Source of the DNA: UBA4736 sp002404015
Lineage (GTDB): Bacteria > Chloroflexota > Dormibacteria > Dormibacterales > Dormibacteraceae
Assembly (NCBI GenBank): GCA_036747295.1
Contig: DAIOCN010000004.1
Span: 1 to 64,000 of the forward strand
Reading direction: 5' to 3'
Length of the DNA stretch: 64,000 nucleotides
Positions 50,125 through 58,548 of this stretch are shown here, in pieces. Made by a program: the position numbers and the translations under genes. Within the stretch, counting starts at the first letter, position 1, and every line of letters begins with the position of its first letter. The notes below the pieces were generated by a model, which was not told the DNA's origin, ran no database searches, and was given only the letters and a program-made list of their open reading frames with translations.

Positions 50125-51286
50125 CTTCGTACTCCGCGACCGAGTCCATGTCCTTGTCGCCCCGCCCGGACAGGCAGACCAGGATGCGACCCTCCGGGCC
50201 CAGCTCGCGGGCGACCACGCCCGCGTGGTGGAGGGCGTGCGCCGGCTCCAGGGCGGGCATGATGCCTTCGAGGCGGGTGCAGAGGCGAAAGGCGGCCACC
50301 GCCTCCCCGTCCGTGACCGCCACGTACTCCGCCCGCTCGCTGTCGCGCAGGAGCGCGTGCTCCGGTCCGACGCCGGGGTAGTCGAGACCGGCGGAGACCG
50401 AGTGCGTCGGCCGAACCTGCCCGTCGCCGTCCTGGAGCAGGTAGGAGTATGTCCCGTGGAGCACGCCTGGCCGACCCCCGACCAGCGAGGCCGCGTGCAG
50501 GCCGCTCTCGACTCCCCGGCCGGCCGCCTCCACTCCGATCAGCCTCACCTCGCGGTCGTCCAGGAAGGCGGTGAAGATCCCGATCGCGTTGGAACCGCCC
50601 CCCACGCAGGCGATGACGGCGTCGGGCAGGCGACCCTCGGCGACCAGGTACTGGTCGCGCGCCTCGTCACCGATGACGCGCTGAAAGTCGCGGACCATCT
50701 CCGGGTACGGGTGGGGACCCACCGCCGAGCCGATGATGTAGTGGGTGTCGCCCACGTTGGTCACCCAGTCCCGGATCGCCTCGGAAGTGGCGTCCTTGAG
50801 CGTGGCGGTGCCGGCCGTCACCTCCCGCACCTCGGCGCCCAGGAGCCGCATCCGGCGCACGTTCATCTCTTGCCGCCGCATATCCTCCTTGCCCATGTAC
50901 ACGACGCAGTCGAAGCCGAACCGGGCGCAGACGGTGGCGGTTGCAACCCCGTGCTGGCCGGCGCCAGTCTCCGCGATGATCCGGCGCTTGCGCATCCGGC
51001 GGGCGAGCAGGGCCTGGCCGAGCGCGTTGTTAAGCTTGTGGGCGCCCGTATGGCAGAGGTCCTCCCGCTTGAGGTGGATCTCGGCGCCGCCGAAATGGGC
51101 CGCCATCCGGTCGGCGGCGTAGATCGGGGTGGGCCGGCCCACGAAGGCGTGGCGCTGCGCCGCCAGCTCCAGCTGGAACTCGGGATTGGCCCTGGCGTCC
51201 GACCAGGCCCCCTCCAGCTGCTCGAGCGCCGACATCAGCGTTTCCGGCACGTACTGGCCCCCATACGGCCCGAAGCGTCCCTTCAT
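50108..51286 (-). CDS. trpB: Tryptophan synthase beta chain
   Basis: This 392-aa PLP enzyme condenses indole with serine. It has KREDLCHTGAHKLNNALGQ (PLP lysine about 86), AETGAGQHG and GGGSNAIG. It is of the TrpB1 type that pairs with TrpA, and it overlaps both neighbours. Confidence 0.98.
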   Translation of the reverse strand: MKGRFGPYGGQYVPETLMSALEQLEGAWSDARANPEFQLELAAQRHAFVGRPTPIYAADRMAAHFGGAEIHLKREDLCHTGAHKLNNALGQALLARRMRKRRIIAETGAGQHGVATATVCARFGFDCVVYMGKEDMRRQEMNVRRMRLLGAEVREVTAGTATLKDATSEAIRDWVTNVGDTHYIIGSAVGPHPYPEMVRDFQRVIGDEARDQYLVAEGRLPDAVIACVGGGSNAIGIFTAFLDDREVRLIGVEAAGRGVESGLHAASLVGGRPGVLHGTYSYLLQDGDGQVRPTHSVSAGLDYPGVGPEHALLRDSERAEYVAVTDGEAVAAFRLCTRLEGIMPALEPAHALHHAGVVARELGPEGRILVCLSGRGDKDMDSVAEYEDAHLD

Positions 51287-51882
51287 CCCAGCTCCCGTAC
51301 AGCTTGCACGAAAGCCCTCACCAGGCCGGGATCCTTGACGCGGACCGCGGACTCCACCCCGCTCGAGACGTCCACCCCGAAGGGCGCGTAGCGGCGGACC
51401 ACCTCGCCGACGTTGCCCGGGTTGAGGCCACCCGCGAAGAAGACCTGGCGGCGCGCGTTGAGCGCCCGCGCCTTGTCCCAGTCCCAGGCCTGCCCGGTGC
51501 CGCCCCTCTGGTCCGGCGACCAGCTGTCGAGGAGGATGGGATCCGGCCAGCTGTCGGCGTCGGGGATGTGGCCGTCGCGGACCTTCAAAACTTTCATGAC
51601 GGGGCGCGAGGCATCGAAGCCAGGCGCCTCCGAGCCGTGGAGCTGGATGGCGTCCAGGCCGACCAGCTCCGCGATCTCCGCCACCCTGGCCGGCTCCTCG
51701 TCGATGAAGACACCCACGACCCGGGGCCGTCGCGGCAGCCCCTCCAGGATGGCGCGCGCCGCTTCCGGGGTGACCCGGCGGAGGGAGTCGCAGAAGTGGA
51801 AGCCGATCAGGTCGGCGCCCGCCTCCACAGCCACCAGCCCAGCCTCGGCGTCGCAGATGCCGCAGATCTTCACCTGCGTCAT
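51283..51882 (-). CDS. trpF: Phosphoribosylanthranilate isomerase
   Basis: This 199-aa TIM-barrel enzyme isomerises PRA to CdRP. It begins VKICGICD, where the catalytic Cys lies. VGVFIDEEPARVAEI, IQLHGSE and LDSWS are present, and FFAGGLNPGNV with GVDVSSGVE closes the phosphate site. It has ATGA overlaps at both ends. Confidence 0.96.
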   Translation of the reverse strand: MTQVKICGICDAEAGLVAVEAGADLIGFHFCDSLRRVTPEAARAILEGLPRRPRVVGVFIDEEPARVAEIAELVGLDAIQLHGSEAPGFDASRPVMKVLKVRDGHIPDADSWPDPILLDSWSPDQRGGTGQAWDWDKARALNARRQVFFAGGLNPGNVGEVVRRYAPFGVDVSSGVESAVRVKDPGLVRAFVQAVRELG

Positions 51883-52658
51883 ACCGTGAGCTCGGCGATC
51901 GCGGCAGCCGGGTCGGGGGCCCGCATCAGGGCCTCGCCGACCAGGATTGCGTCGGCGCCCGCCCGCCGCATGCGCCTGGCGTCCTCGGCGTCCCGGATCC
52001 CGCTCTCAGCCACGTACACGCAGTCCCGAGGGACCCGCGGCCGCAGCCGTTCGGTGAGGCCCACGTCCACGTCGAAGCTGCGGAGGTTGCGGTGGTTGGC
52101 GCCGATGACCAGGGCTCCTGCCCCCAGCGCGGCCTCGACCTCCTCCGGCTCGTGGACCTCGACGATGGCCTCCATCCCCCATGACCGTACGTACGCCAGC
52201 AGCTCCTTCAGCCGGCCCGCTTGCAGCGCGGCGACTATCAGCAGCACGGCGTCGGCGCCGAAGGCCCGCGCCTCTGCCACCTGGTACTCGTCGCTGACGA
52301 AGTCCTTGCGCATGATCGGCAGGTCGGTGACCGCTCGAGCTTCTGCCAGGTGCTCCGGCCGGCCGCCGAAGCTGGTCTCCTGGCAAAGGACCGAGATCGC
52401 CGCCGCCCCCGCCGCGCTGTAGACGCGAGCCAGGCGCCCCGGCTCGTAGTCCGCCACCAGCTCCCCCTGGATCGGCGTCCTGGCCTTCATCTCGGCGATG
52501 ACGGCCAGCCGCTCCCCGCGCAGCGCCCCGGCGAAGTCTCGCGGCGCCGGCAGCGCGCGGCCCAGCCGCTCCAGGTGGGCCAGCGGGATCACCCCGCGCC
52601 GGAGCTCGGTCTCGGCACGCGCCTCGTCAACCAGGCGGCGCAGAAGGTCGGAGCTCAT
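51879..52658 (-). CDS. trpC: Indole-3-glycerol phosphate synthase
   Basis: This 259-aa enzyme has VIAEMKARTPIQG (catalytic Glu and Lys), ISVLCQETSFGG, RKDFVSDEYQV and GANHRNLRSFDVD. The start is ATG 52658, coupled to the trpD stop. A much longer open frame upstream is the antiframe of trpD. The family KxxSPS motif reads KARTPI here. Confidence 0.94.
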   Translation of the reverse strand: MSSDLLRRLVDEARAETELRRGVIPLAHLERLGRALPAPRDFAGALRGERLAVIAEMKARTPIQGELVADYEPGRLARVYSAAGAAAISVLCQETSFGGRPEHLAEARAVTDLPIMRKDFVSDEYQVAEARAFGADAVLLIVAALQAGRLKELLAYVRSWGMEAIVEVHEPEEVEAALGAGALVIGANHRNLRSFDVDVGLTERLRPRVPRDCVYVAESGIRDAEDARRMRRAGADAILVGEALMRAPDPAAAIAELTV

Positions 52659-53662
52659 GCCCGCGAGGCGGCGGCCCACCGCTCCAGCGCCTGCCCCGCC
52701 CGGCCGCTGTCGATCGACTCGGCCGCCAGGCCCAGCCCATCCTTCCAGCCATCCGCGAGGCCAGCGGCGCGCAGGGCAGCTGCGGAGTTGAGCAGCACCA
52801 CGTCGCGCCGGGCGCCCTTCTCGCCGCCCAGGACGGCGCGGGCGATCGCCGCGTTCTCCTCGGGGCCGCCGCCGCGGAGCGCCTCCGGCGGCGCCGGTGT
52901 CAGGCCCAACTCGGCGGGGTCCAGCGTGTACTGGCGGCGGCTGCCGTCGATGATCTCGATCACCAGCGACGGGCCACTGGTCGCCAGCTCGTCCAGCCCC
53001 TCCGCGCTGAACACGATCGCGCGCTCGACCCCCAGCCGCTCCAGCACCTCCGCCATCAACGGCGCGATGGCGGCGTCGGGCACGCCCAGTGCCTGGCGAC
53101 GGGCGCCGGCGGGGTTGCAGAGCGGCCCCAGGATGTTGAAGACGGTCCGCACCCCGAGCTCCCTGCGGGGCACCCCAGCGAAGCGGAATGAGGGGTGGAA
53201 GACGGGCGCGAACAGGAAGCCGATCCCGGCTTCCTCGATGCACGCGGCCACGGCCTCCGGGGCCAGGTCGATCGTCACCCCGAGGGCCTCCAGCACATCG
53301 GCGCTGCCACAGCTGGAGGAGGCGGCGCGGTTGCCGTGCTTGGCCACCCTGGCCCCGGCGCCCGCAGCCACGATGGCGGCCAGGGTCGAGATGTTGAAGC
53401 TGCCCGAGCCGTCGCCGCCGGTGCCGCACGTGTCCAGCAGCTGCGACGGGTTCGAAACCGCGATCGGGATGGCCATGGCGCGCGCCGTCCGGGCCATCCC
53501 GGTGACCTCGTCCACCGTCTCGCCCTTGATACGCAGCGCGATCATGAAACCGGCGATCTGGGCGGGCGTGGCGTCGCCGCGCATGATCGTCTCCATGGCC
53601 TGCGAGGCCTCCGCCTCGTCCAGGTCCTGGCCCTTCACCAGCTTGGAGATCTGCTCGATCAC
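52655..53662 (-). CDS. trpD: Anthranilate phosphoribosyltransferase
   Basis: This 335-aa enzyme transfers the phosphoribosyl group of PRPP to anthranilate. The GTGGDGSGSFNIST loop (about 80-93), KHGNRAASSSCGSADVLEALG and NILGPLCNPAG are all intact. It starts at GTG 53662, sharing GTGA with the trpG stop. Confidence 0.97.
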   Translation of the reverse strand: MIEQISKLVKGQDLDEAEASQAMETIMRGDATPAQIAGFMIALRIKGETVDEVTGMARTARAMAIPIAVSNPSQLLDTCGTGGDGSGSFNISTLAAIVAAGAGARVAKHGNRAASSSCGSADVLEALGVTIDLAPEAVAACIEEAGIGFLFAPVFHPSFRFAGVPRRELGVRTVFNILGPLCNPAGARRQALGVPDAAIAPLMAEVLERLGVERAIVFSAEGLDELATSGPSLVIEIIDGSRRQYTLDPAELGLTPAPPEALRGGGPEENAAIARAVLGGEKGARRDVVLLNSAAALRAAGLADGWKDGLGLAAESIDSGRAGQALERWAAASRA

Positions 53663-54225
53663 GAAGCCAGGTCCAGGAAGTTGCGGAGCAGGTGCCTGCC
53701 TTCGCCGGTCAGGATCGACTCGGGGTGGAACTGCACGCCGTACGTGGGGTGAGCCTGGTGCCGGAGCCCCATGACGACTCCGTCCTCGGTCCAGGCGGAG
53801 ACCCGGAGGGCGGGCGGCAGCGTTGCGCGTTCGACCACCAGTGAATGGTATCGGGCGGCCTGGAAGGGATCCTCGAGGCCCTCGAAGGGGGCCCCTCCGT
53901 CGTGGTGGACGCTCGAGGTCTTGCCGTGGACCGGCTGGTGGCGGACCACGCGGCCGCCGAACGCTTCGCCCAGAGCCTGGTGGCCGAGGCAGACGCCGAG
54001 GATGGGCAGCCGGCCCGAGAGCTCCCGGATCGCCGCCACCGAGCAACCGGAGTCGGCCGGCACCCCGGGTCCCGGGGAGACGACCAGCGCGTCGAACCCC
54101 GCCAGCTCCTCGGTCGCCACCTCGTCGTTCCGGTACACGCGGGGCGCCGCCCCCAGCTCGGCCAGGTACTGGACGAGGTTGTACGTGAATGAGTCGTAGT
54201 TGTCGATGACCGCCACCCGCGTCAT
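53659..54225 (-). CDS. trpG: Anthranilate synthase component II (glutamine amidotransferase)
   Basis: This 188-aa class I amidotransferase supplies ammonia to TrpE. It begins VIDNYDSFTYNLVQYL, has the nucleophile in GVCLGHQALGE (Cys about 80) and the His-Glu pair in GVQFHPESI. It may be shared with p-aminobenzoate synthesis. It has an ATGA overlap with trpE. Confidence 0.97.
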   Translation of the reverse strand: MTRVAVIDNYDSFTYNLVQYLAELGAAPRVYRNDEVATEELAGFDALVVSPGPGVPADSGCSVAAIRELSGRLPILGVCLGHQALGEAFGGRVVRHQPVHGKTSSVHHDGGAPFEGLEDPFQAARYHSLVVERATLPPALRVSAWTEDGVVMGLRHQAHPTYGVQFHPESILTGEGRHLLRNFLDLAS

Positions 54226-55637
54226 ACCAGGTCCTCGGCCAGGCGGATGGCGGCGAACATGGCGCCCGCCTTCTCCAGCGTCTCCTCGTACTCGCGCTCG
54301 GGCCGAGAGTCGGCGACGACGCCGGCCCCCGCCTGCACGTAGGCGACGCCCTCCGCCACCACGATCGTCCGCAGGGTGATCGCCATGTCCAGGTTGCCGC
54401 CGAAGCCGACGTAGCCGAGGGCGCCCGCGTAGACGCCTCGCCGCTCCGGCTCCAGCTCGGCGATGAGCTCCATCGCCCGGATCTTGGGCGCGCCCGAGAC
54501 TGTGCCCGCCGGGAACGCCGAACGCAGGGCGTCCAGGCTGGAGCAACCCTCCGCCAGGCGCCCGGCCACCGTCGAGGAGATGTGCATGACGTGCGAGTAG
54601 CGCTCGACCTCCATCAGCCTCTCGACGTGGACGCTGCCCGGCTCCGCCACCCGACCCACGTCGTTGCGGCCGAGGTCGACCAGCATCACGTGCTCGGCCC
54701 GCTCCTTCTCGTCAGCCAGGAGCTCGACCTCCAGGGCCAGGTCCTGCTCCGGGTCGGCGCCGCGGCGCCGGGTGCCGGCCAGCGGCCGCGTCTCCACGCG
54801 CCGGTCCTCGACCCGCACCAGGGCCTCCGGCGAGGTGCCGGTCACGTACCGCTCGCCGCCCAGCGCCAGGTGGAACATGTAGGGCGAGGGGTTCACCCCT
54901 CGCAGGCAGCGGTACACGTCGAAAGGCCGCGCCCCGAGCGGCTTGGCGAAGCGCTGGGAGAGGACGACCTGGAAGGCGTCGCCGGCCAGGATGTGCTCCC
55001 GGGCGGCGTCCACCATAGCCTCGAAGCTGCCCCGGGTCAGGTTGCTCTTCCACTCCGCCCCGTTCACCTGCGGCTTGGGTCCGCCGGGCGGCGGCGGCGC
55101 CTGCAGCCGGGCTTCCATCTCGTCCAGCCGGGCCACGGCGTTCTCGTACGGTTCCTGGCCGGGCCGGTGGATGGTGAGCAGGGTCAGCCGCTGGGTGACA
55201 TGGTCGAAGACAGCCAGGTCCTCGGCGCGCAGGAAAGCAGCCTCGGGGAGGGCCGGCGCCGGCCCGGCGGCCTCGGGGAGGCGCTCGAACCGGCGGGCCA
55301 CCTCGTATCCCAGGTAGCCCACGGCGCCGCCGATGAAACGGGGCAGGCCGCGGACCGGCGCCGGCCTCTCGGCGGCCACCCGACCGAGCGCGGCCAGGGG
55401 GTCGGCGGGGTCCAGCTCGAGCGGCTGCGGCCGGTGCCCTATGAAGGAGTAGCGGCCGACCCGCTCGCCGCCCTCCACGCTCTCCAGCAGGAAGCCCGGC
55501 TGGCCGGCCGGGCAGAGCAGCGAGTAAGCGCGGACCGGGGTCAGCATGTCCGCGAGCAGCTCGCGGCATACGGGCACCAGGTCGTACCCGCGGCCGAAGG
55601 CGCGTGCCTCCGCCGCGGAGGGGAAGGTTCCGCTCAT
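54222..55637 (-). CDS. trpE: Anthranilate synthase component I
   Basis: This 471-aa chorismate-binding enzyme makes anthranilate. LLCPAGQPGFLLESVEGGERVGRYSFIG carries the LLES-type tryptophan feedback site. GDAFQVVLSQRF, the TRRRG segment and SAFPAGTVSGAPKIRAMELI are catalytic. It is the first gene of the nine-gene operon. Its ATG sits inside a pentanucleotide repeat and overlaps a two-codon open frame. The 41-bp gap leaves no room for a trp attenuator or T-box. Confidence 0.97.
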   Translation of the reverse strand: MSGTFPSAAEARAFGRGYDLVPVCRELLADMLTPVRAYSLLCPAGQPGFLLESVEGGERVGRYSFIGHRPQPLELDPADPLAALGRVAAERPAPVRGLPRFIGGAVGYLGYEVARRFERLPEAAGPAPALPEAAFLRAEDLAVFDHVTQRLTLLTIHRPGQEPYENAVARLDEMEARLQAPPPPGGPKPQVNGAEWKSNLTRGSFEAMVDAAREHILAGDAFQVVLSQRFAKPLGARPFDVYRCLRGVNPSPYMFHLALGGERYVTGTSPEALVRVEDRRVETRPLAGTRRRGADPEQDLALEVELLADEKERAEHVMLVDLGRNDVGRVAEPGSVHVERLMEVERYSHVMHISSTVAGRLAEGCSSLDALRSAFPAGTVSGAPKIRAMELIAELEPERRGVYAGALGYVGFGGNLDMAITLRTIVVAEGVAYVQAGAGVVADSRPEREYEETLEKAGAMFAAIRLAEDLV

Positions 55638-55662
55638 CTCATCTCGTCTCGTCTCGTCTAAT
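55633..55662. repeat. Pentanucleotide tandem repeat at the trpE start
   Basis: On the plus strand CTCAT twice, CTCGT three times and one CTAAT stand in tandem (55633-55662). On the minus strand these are purine-rich ATGAG/ACGAG units. The trpE ATG is in the first unit, and the second unit supplies another ATG 5 nt upstream (ATG AGA TGA). A change in copy number would alter spacing to any promoter. Confidence 0.8.
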
Positions 55663-55678
55663 CTCGGCTGGGAACTAC

Positions 55679-56626
55679 GTGGACTGGAACTCTATCAGCA
55701 CAACCGACTACCACACCGCCGGTGAGCCATTTCGGATAGTCACCGACGGAGTGCCGCCGCTGCAGGGCCGGACGGTGATGGACAAACGGCGCTGGGCCCT
55801 CGAAAACCTGGACGGGGTGCGCAGGCTGCTGGTCAACGAGCCGCGCGGCCATGCGGATATGTACGGGTGCTTCGTCTGCGAGCCAGACGACGCGGGCGCC
55901 GACCTGGGGGTGGTCTTCTTTCATAACGCCGGGTACTCGACCGCCTGCGGGCACGGCACCATCGCGCTGGTCACCTGGGCCCTGGAGAGTGGCCGCCTGG
56001 GGCCCCGCGAGCAGGTGGTGCTGGACGTCCCTTCGGGGCGACTCGAGACATGGCCGACCCAGGCGGGCGGCAAGGTGACCTCGGTGCGCTTCCGCAACGT
56101 CCCGTCCTTCGTCTTCGAGCGCAACCGGGTGGTGGCGGCCGAGACGGTCGACATTGCCTTCGGCGGCGCTTTCTACGCGATCGCGCCCGGCGTTGTGAGC
56201 CCTGCCAACCTTCCCAACCTCATCGAGCGCGGACGCCGCATAAAGGACGAGCTGAACGCGGCGGCCGGCATCGTGCACCCTCTCCAGCCCGACCTGCGGG
56301 ACGTGTACGGGGTGATCTTCACCGAGGGCGACCGCAACGTGACCGTGTTCGCGGACGGCGAAGTGGACCGCTCACCGTGCGGCAGCGGCACCTCGGCCCG
56401 CCTGGCCCTCCTGGACGCGACCGGTGAGCTGGCGCGGGGCGAAGCGCTGTACCACCGCTCGATCGTCGACACGGTGTTCGAGGGCAGGGTCGTGGGCGAC
56501 GCCGCCCCGGTCGGCGAGTGCCCGGCCGTTGTGACCGAGGTCTCCGGAGCGGCTTACCTGACGGGCCGCAGCCAGTTCGTGCTGGACCCGGACGACGCCT
56601 TAGGGACCGGCTTCCTGCTCCGTTAG
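55679..56626 (+). CDS. Proline racemase family protein (proline / 4-hydroxyproline epimerase)
   Basis: This 315-aa enzyme has both catalytic cysteines: STACGHGTIALVT (about 88) and DRSPCGSGTSARLA (about 240). That favours a racemase or epimerase over trans-3-hydroxyproline dehydratase, which lacks one. The start is GTG 55679 (MDWNSISTTDYHTAGEPFRI); earlier codons read through the tandem repeat. It is divergent from trpE. Confidence 0.9.
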   Translation: MDWNSISTTDYHTAGEPFRIVTDGVPPLQGRTVMDKRRWALENLDGVRRLLVNEPRGHADMYGCFVCEPDDAGADLGVVFFHNAGYSTACGHGTIALVTWALESGRLGPREQVVLDVPSGRLETWPTQAGGKVTSVRFRNVPSFVFERNRVVAAETVDIAFGGAFYAIAPGVVSPANLPNLIERGRRIKDELNAAAGIVHPLQPDLRDVYGVIFTEGDRNVTVFADGEVDRSPCGSGTSARLALLDATGELARGEALYHRSIVDTVFEGRVVGDAAPVGECPAVVTEVSGAAYLTGRSQFVLDPDDALGTGFLLR

Positions 56627-56686
56627 GGCCTGGCTCGGCCCCCCCCGCGGCAGCACTCGCCGCCGCCCCAACTGCGGTGGGGGCCC

Positions 56687-57232
56687 TCAGCTGCCCTTGG
56701 CGGCCTTCATGGCGCGCTTCACGTCGCGTGCCTCGACCATGTCCTCGGCTGTGTCCACGTCCGCGATGGTGTGCCAGGTCGCCGCGTACTTCTCCCAACC
56801 CGGGGGCTTGACGTCGTACTTCTTGGCCAGCACCGCGACCGCGATCTTCGTCTTCATGTCGCCGAAACCCGGCAGCTCGGCGATCCGCTTGGCAAGCTCG
56901 TCGCCGCTCGCGACACCCTTCCAGACCGCGCCCGCTTCGCCTCCGTACTTCTCCGTCAGCAGCTGGCAGAGTGCCTGGACCCGGCGCGCCATGTTGCCTG
57001 GGAAGCGATGCAGGGCCGGGCGTTCGCGGAAGACGGCGTCCAGCTTTTCGGGGTCCATGGCGGCGATCGCCCTGGCGTCCAGGGAGCCCAGGCGCTTCTT
57101 GAGGTCGTAGGGACCCACGAAAGCCTTCTCCATCTTCACCTGCTGGTCGAGCACGAGTCCGATCAACAAAGCCAGCGGATCCGACTCGAGCAGCTTGTTG
57201 GCCTCCGGGTTCTGTGTCCAAACGATCGGCAT
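56687..57232 (-). CDS. HhH-GPD domain protein (DNA glycosylase-like)
   Basis: This 181-aa protein has LALLIGLVLDQQVKMEKAF (the typical opening of HhH-GPD folds) and a hairpin AELPGFGDMKTKIA (about 118-131). The catalytic Asp of classical glycosylases after the hairpin is not clear; the C-terminal part WHTIADVDTAEDM is unlike EndoIII. It is often annotated HesB-like. It may be a base-excision enzyme or only DNA-binding. It is divergent from the amidase, with start codons 20 bp apart. Confidence 0.8.
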   Translation of the reverse strand: MPIVWTQNPEANKLLESDPLALLIGLVLDQQVKMEKAFVGPYDLKKRLGSLDARAIAAMDPEKLDAVFRERPALHRFPGNMARRVQALCQLLTEKYGGEAGAVWKGVASGDELAKRIAELPGFGDMKTKIAVAVLAKKYDVKPPGWEKYAATWHTIADVDTAEDMVEARDVKRAMKAAKGS

Positions 57233-57252
57233 CCGTTCAAGAATATCTGGCT
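57233..57252. promoter_or_regulatory. 20-bp divergent promoter with overlapping -10 elements
   Basis: The complete gap between two divergent ATG codons is 20 bp. The plus strand has GAATAT (57241-57246), 6 nt before the amidase ATG. The minus strand has TATTCT (57245-57240), 7 nt before the HhH-GPD ATG. Both -10 elements share the same bases. There is no space for ribosome binding sites, so both mRNAs should be leaderless. Confidence 0.5.
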
Positions 57253-58548
57253 ATGGCCCAAGCCACGCCGGACGACCTGGGATGGCTCACGGCAGTCCAG
57301 GTGTTCGAGGAGGTCCGCTCGGGCCGGCTTGACCGCCAGGCCGTGCTTAAAGCGCACCTGGAGCGCATCCGCCGCCTGGATGTCAAGGTCCACGCCTATA
57401 CCCACGTTGACGAGCGGGCGCAGGCCGGCGCGGGTGCGCTGACCGGCTCTACGCTGGCCGTGAAGGACACCCAGCCGGTCGCCGGCATGCCCTGGACCTA
57501 CGGCTCGCCGGTCTGGCGAGACCGGGTGGCCGAGCGCGACGCGATCGCCGTCGGCCGGGCCAGGACGGCCGGGGCGGCGGTCGTGGGCAAGACCAACACG
57601 CCTGAGCTGGCCGCCTCCATCGGAACCAGCAACACGCTCTTCCCGCCCACCGAGAACCCCTGGCGGAGCGGCTTCACGCCGGGCGGCTCGAGCGGGGGCA
57701 GCGGAGCCGCGGTCGCGGCCGGCCTCTGCACGGTCGCCTTCGGCGACGACATGGGCGGCTCAATCCGGATCCCCGCCTCGTGCTGCGGGGTGGTCGGCCT
57801 CCGGCCCTCGCCCGGGAGAGTGCCCACCGAGGTCCCCGACCCCACCCGGCTCAGCGTCCGAGGACCCCTGGCCCGCTCGGTTGACGACACCCGGCTGCTG
57901 CTGTCGGTGATGTGCAACGAACCCGGCCCCGCCACCCAGCCGCGGCAGCTCCGGGTCGCGGTCGCGGACTCCAGCCCGCTCGGGGTCCACGAGTCCTGCC
58001 AGGCCGCGACGCAGAGGGCGGCGAGTGCCCTGGAGCGCCTCGGCCACCGGCTCAAGGCGGTGCCTTGGGATCCCCAGCCGGTGGCCGACGCCTACCGCGT
58101 CGTCCGCCCCGTGTCGATGGCCGGCTTTCCGGGCGAGGTAGTGGAGTACGGCGAGGCCGTTCGCGGCCTGATCGGTCAGGGCAGGACCACGAGCGGCCGC
58201 GACTTCTATCTGGCCCTGCAGGCCGGCATGGCGGCTGCCGGCTGGCTGAACCGGCTGCTGGAGGAGCATGACCTGATCCTCACGCCCACCCTGGGCGACC
58301 CGCCCATGGCCATCGCCGAGGTGCCCACCTTCCTGGCCGCCGGCTGGGACCGCTACACCCAGTTCACGCTCCCGATCAGCTTCGCCGGCCTGCCCGCGAT
58401 CTCGATCCCGGCCGGCCTGGAGCAGGGGCTGCCGGTGGGAGTCCAGCTGGTCGGCCGCTACCGTCACGATTGGCAGCTGCTCGACGCGGCCGAGATGCTC
58501 GAAGCCTCGCCCGGCTTCGGCTTCCAGCGCCCGCCGGGCTTCGACTAA
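57253..58548 (+). CDS. Amidase (amidase signature family)
   Basis: This 431-aa hydrolase has the Ser-cisSer-Lys triad: catalytic Lys in LAVKDTQPVAGMP, GGSSGGSGAAVAAGL with the cis-Ser, and the nucleophile Ser in GDDMGGSIRIPAS. It hydrolyses an amide of unknown identity; GatA identity is unlikely because gatB and gatC are absent. It uses ATG 57253 (MAQATPDDLGW). Its stop overlaps the convergent acs gene by 4 nt. Confidence 0.93.
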   Translation: MAQATPDDLGWLTAVQVFEEVRSGRLDRQAVLKAHLERIRRLDVKVHAYTHVDERAQAGAGALTGSTLAVKDTQPVAGMPWTYGSPVWRDRVAERDAIAVGRARTAGAAVVGKTNTPELAASIGTSNTLFPPTENPWRSGFTPGGSSGGSGAAVAAGLCTVAFGDDMGGSIRIPASCCGVVGLRPSPGRVPTEVPDPTRLSVRGPLARSVDDTRLLLSVMCNEPGPATQPRQLRVAVADSSPLGVHESCQAATQRAASALERLGHRLKAVPWDPQPVADAYRVVRPVSMAGFPGEVVEYGEAVRGLIGQGRTTSGRDFYLALQAGMAAAGWLNRLLEEHDLILTPTLGDPPMAIAEVPTFLAAGWDRYTQFTLPISFAGLPAISIPAGLEQGLPVGVQLVGRYRHDWQLLDAAEMLEASPGFGFQRPPGFD

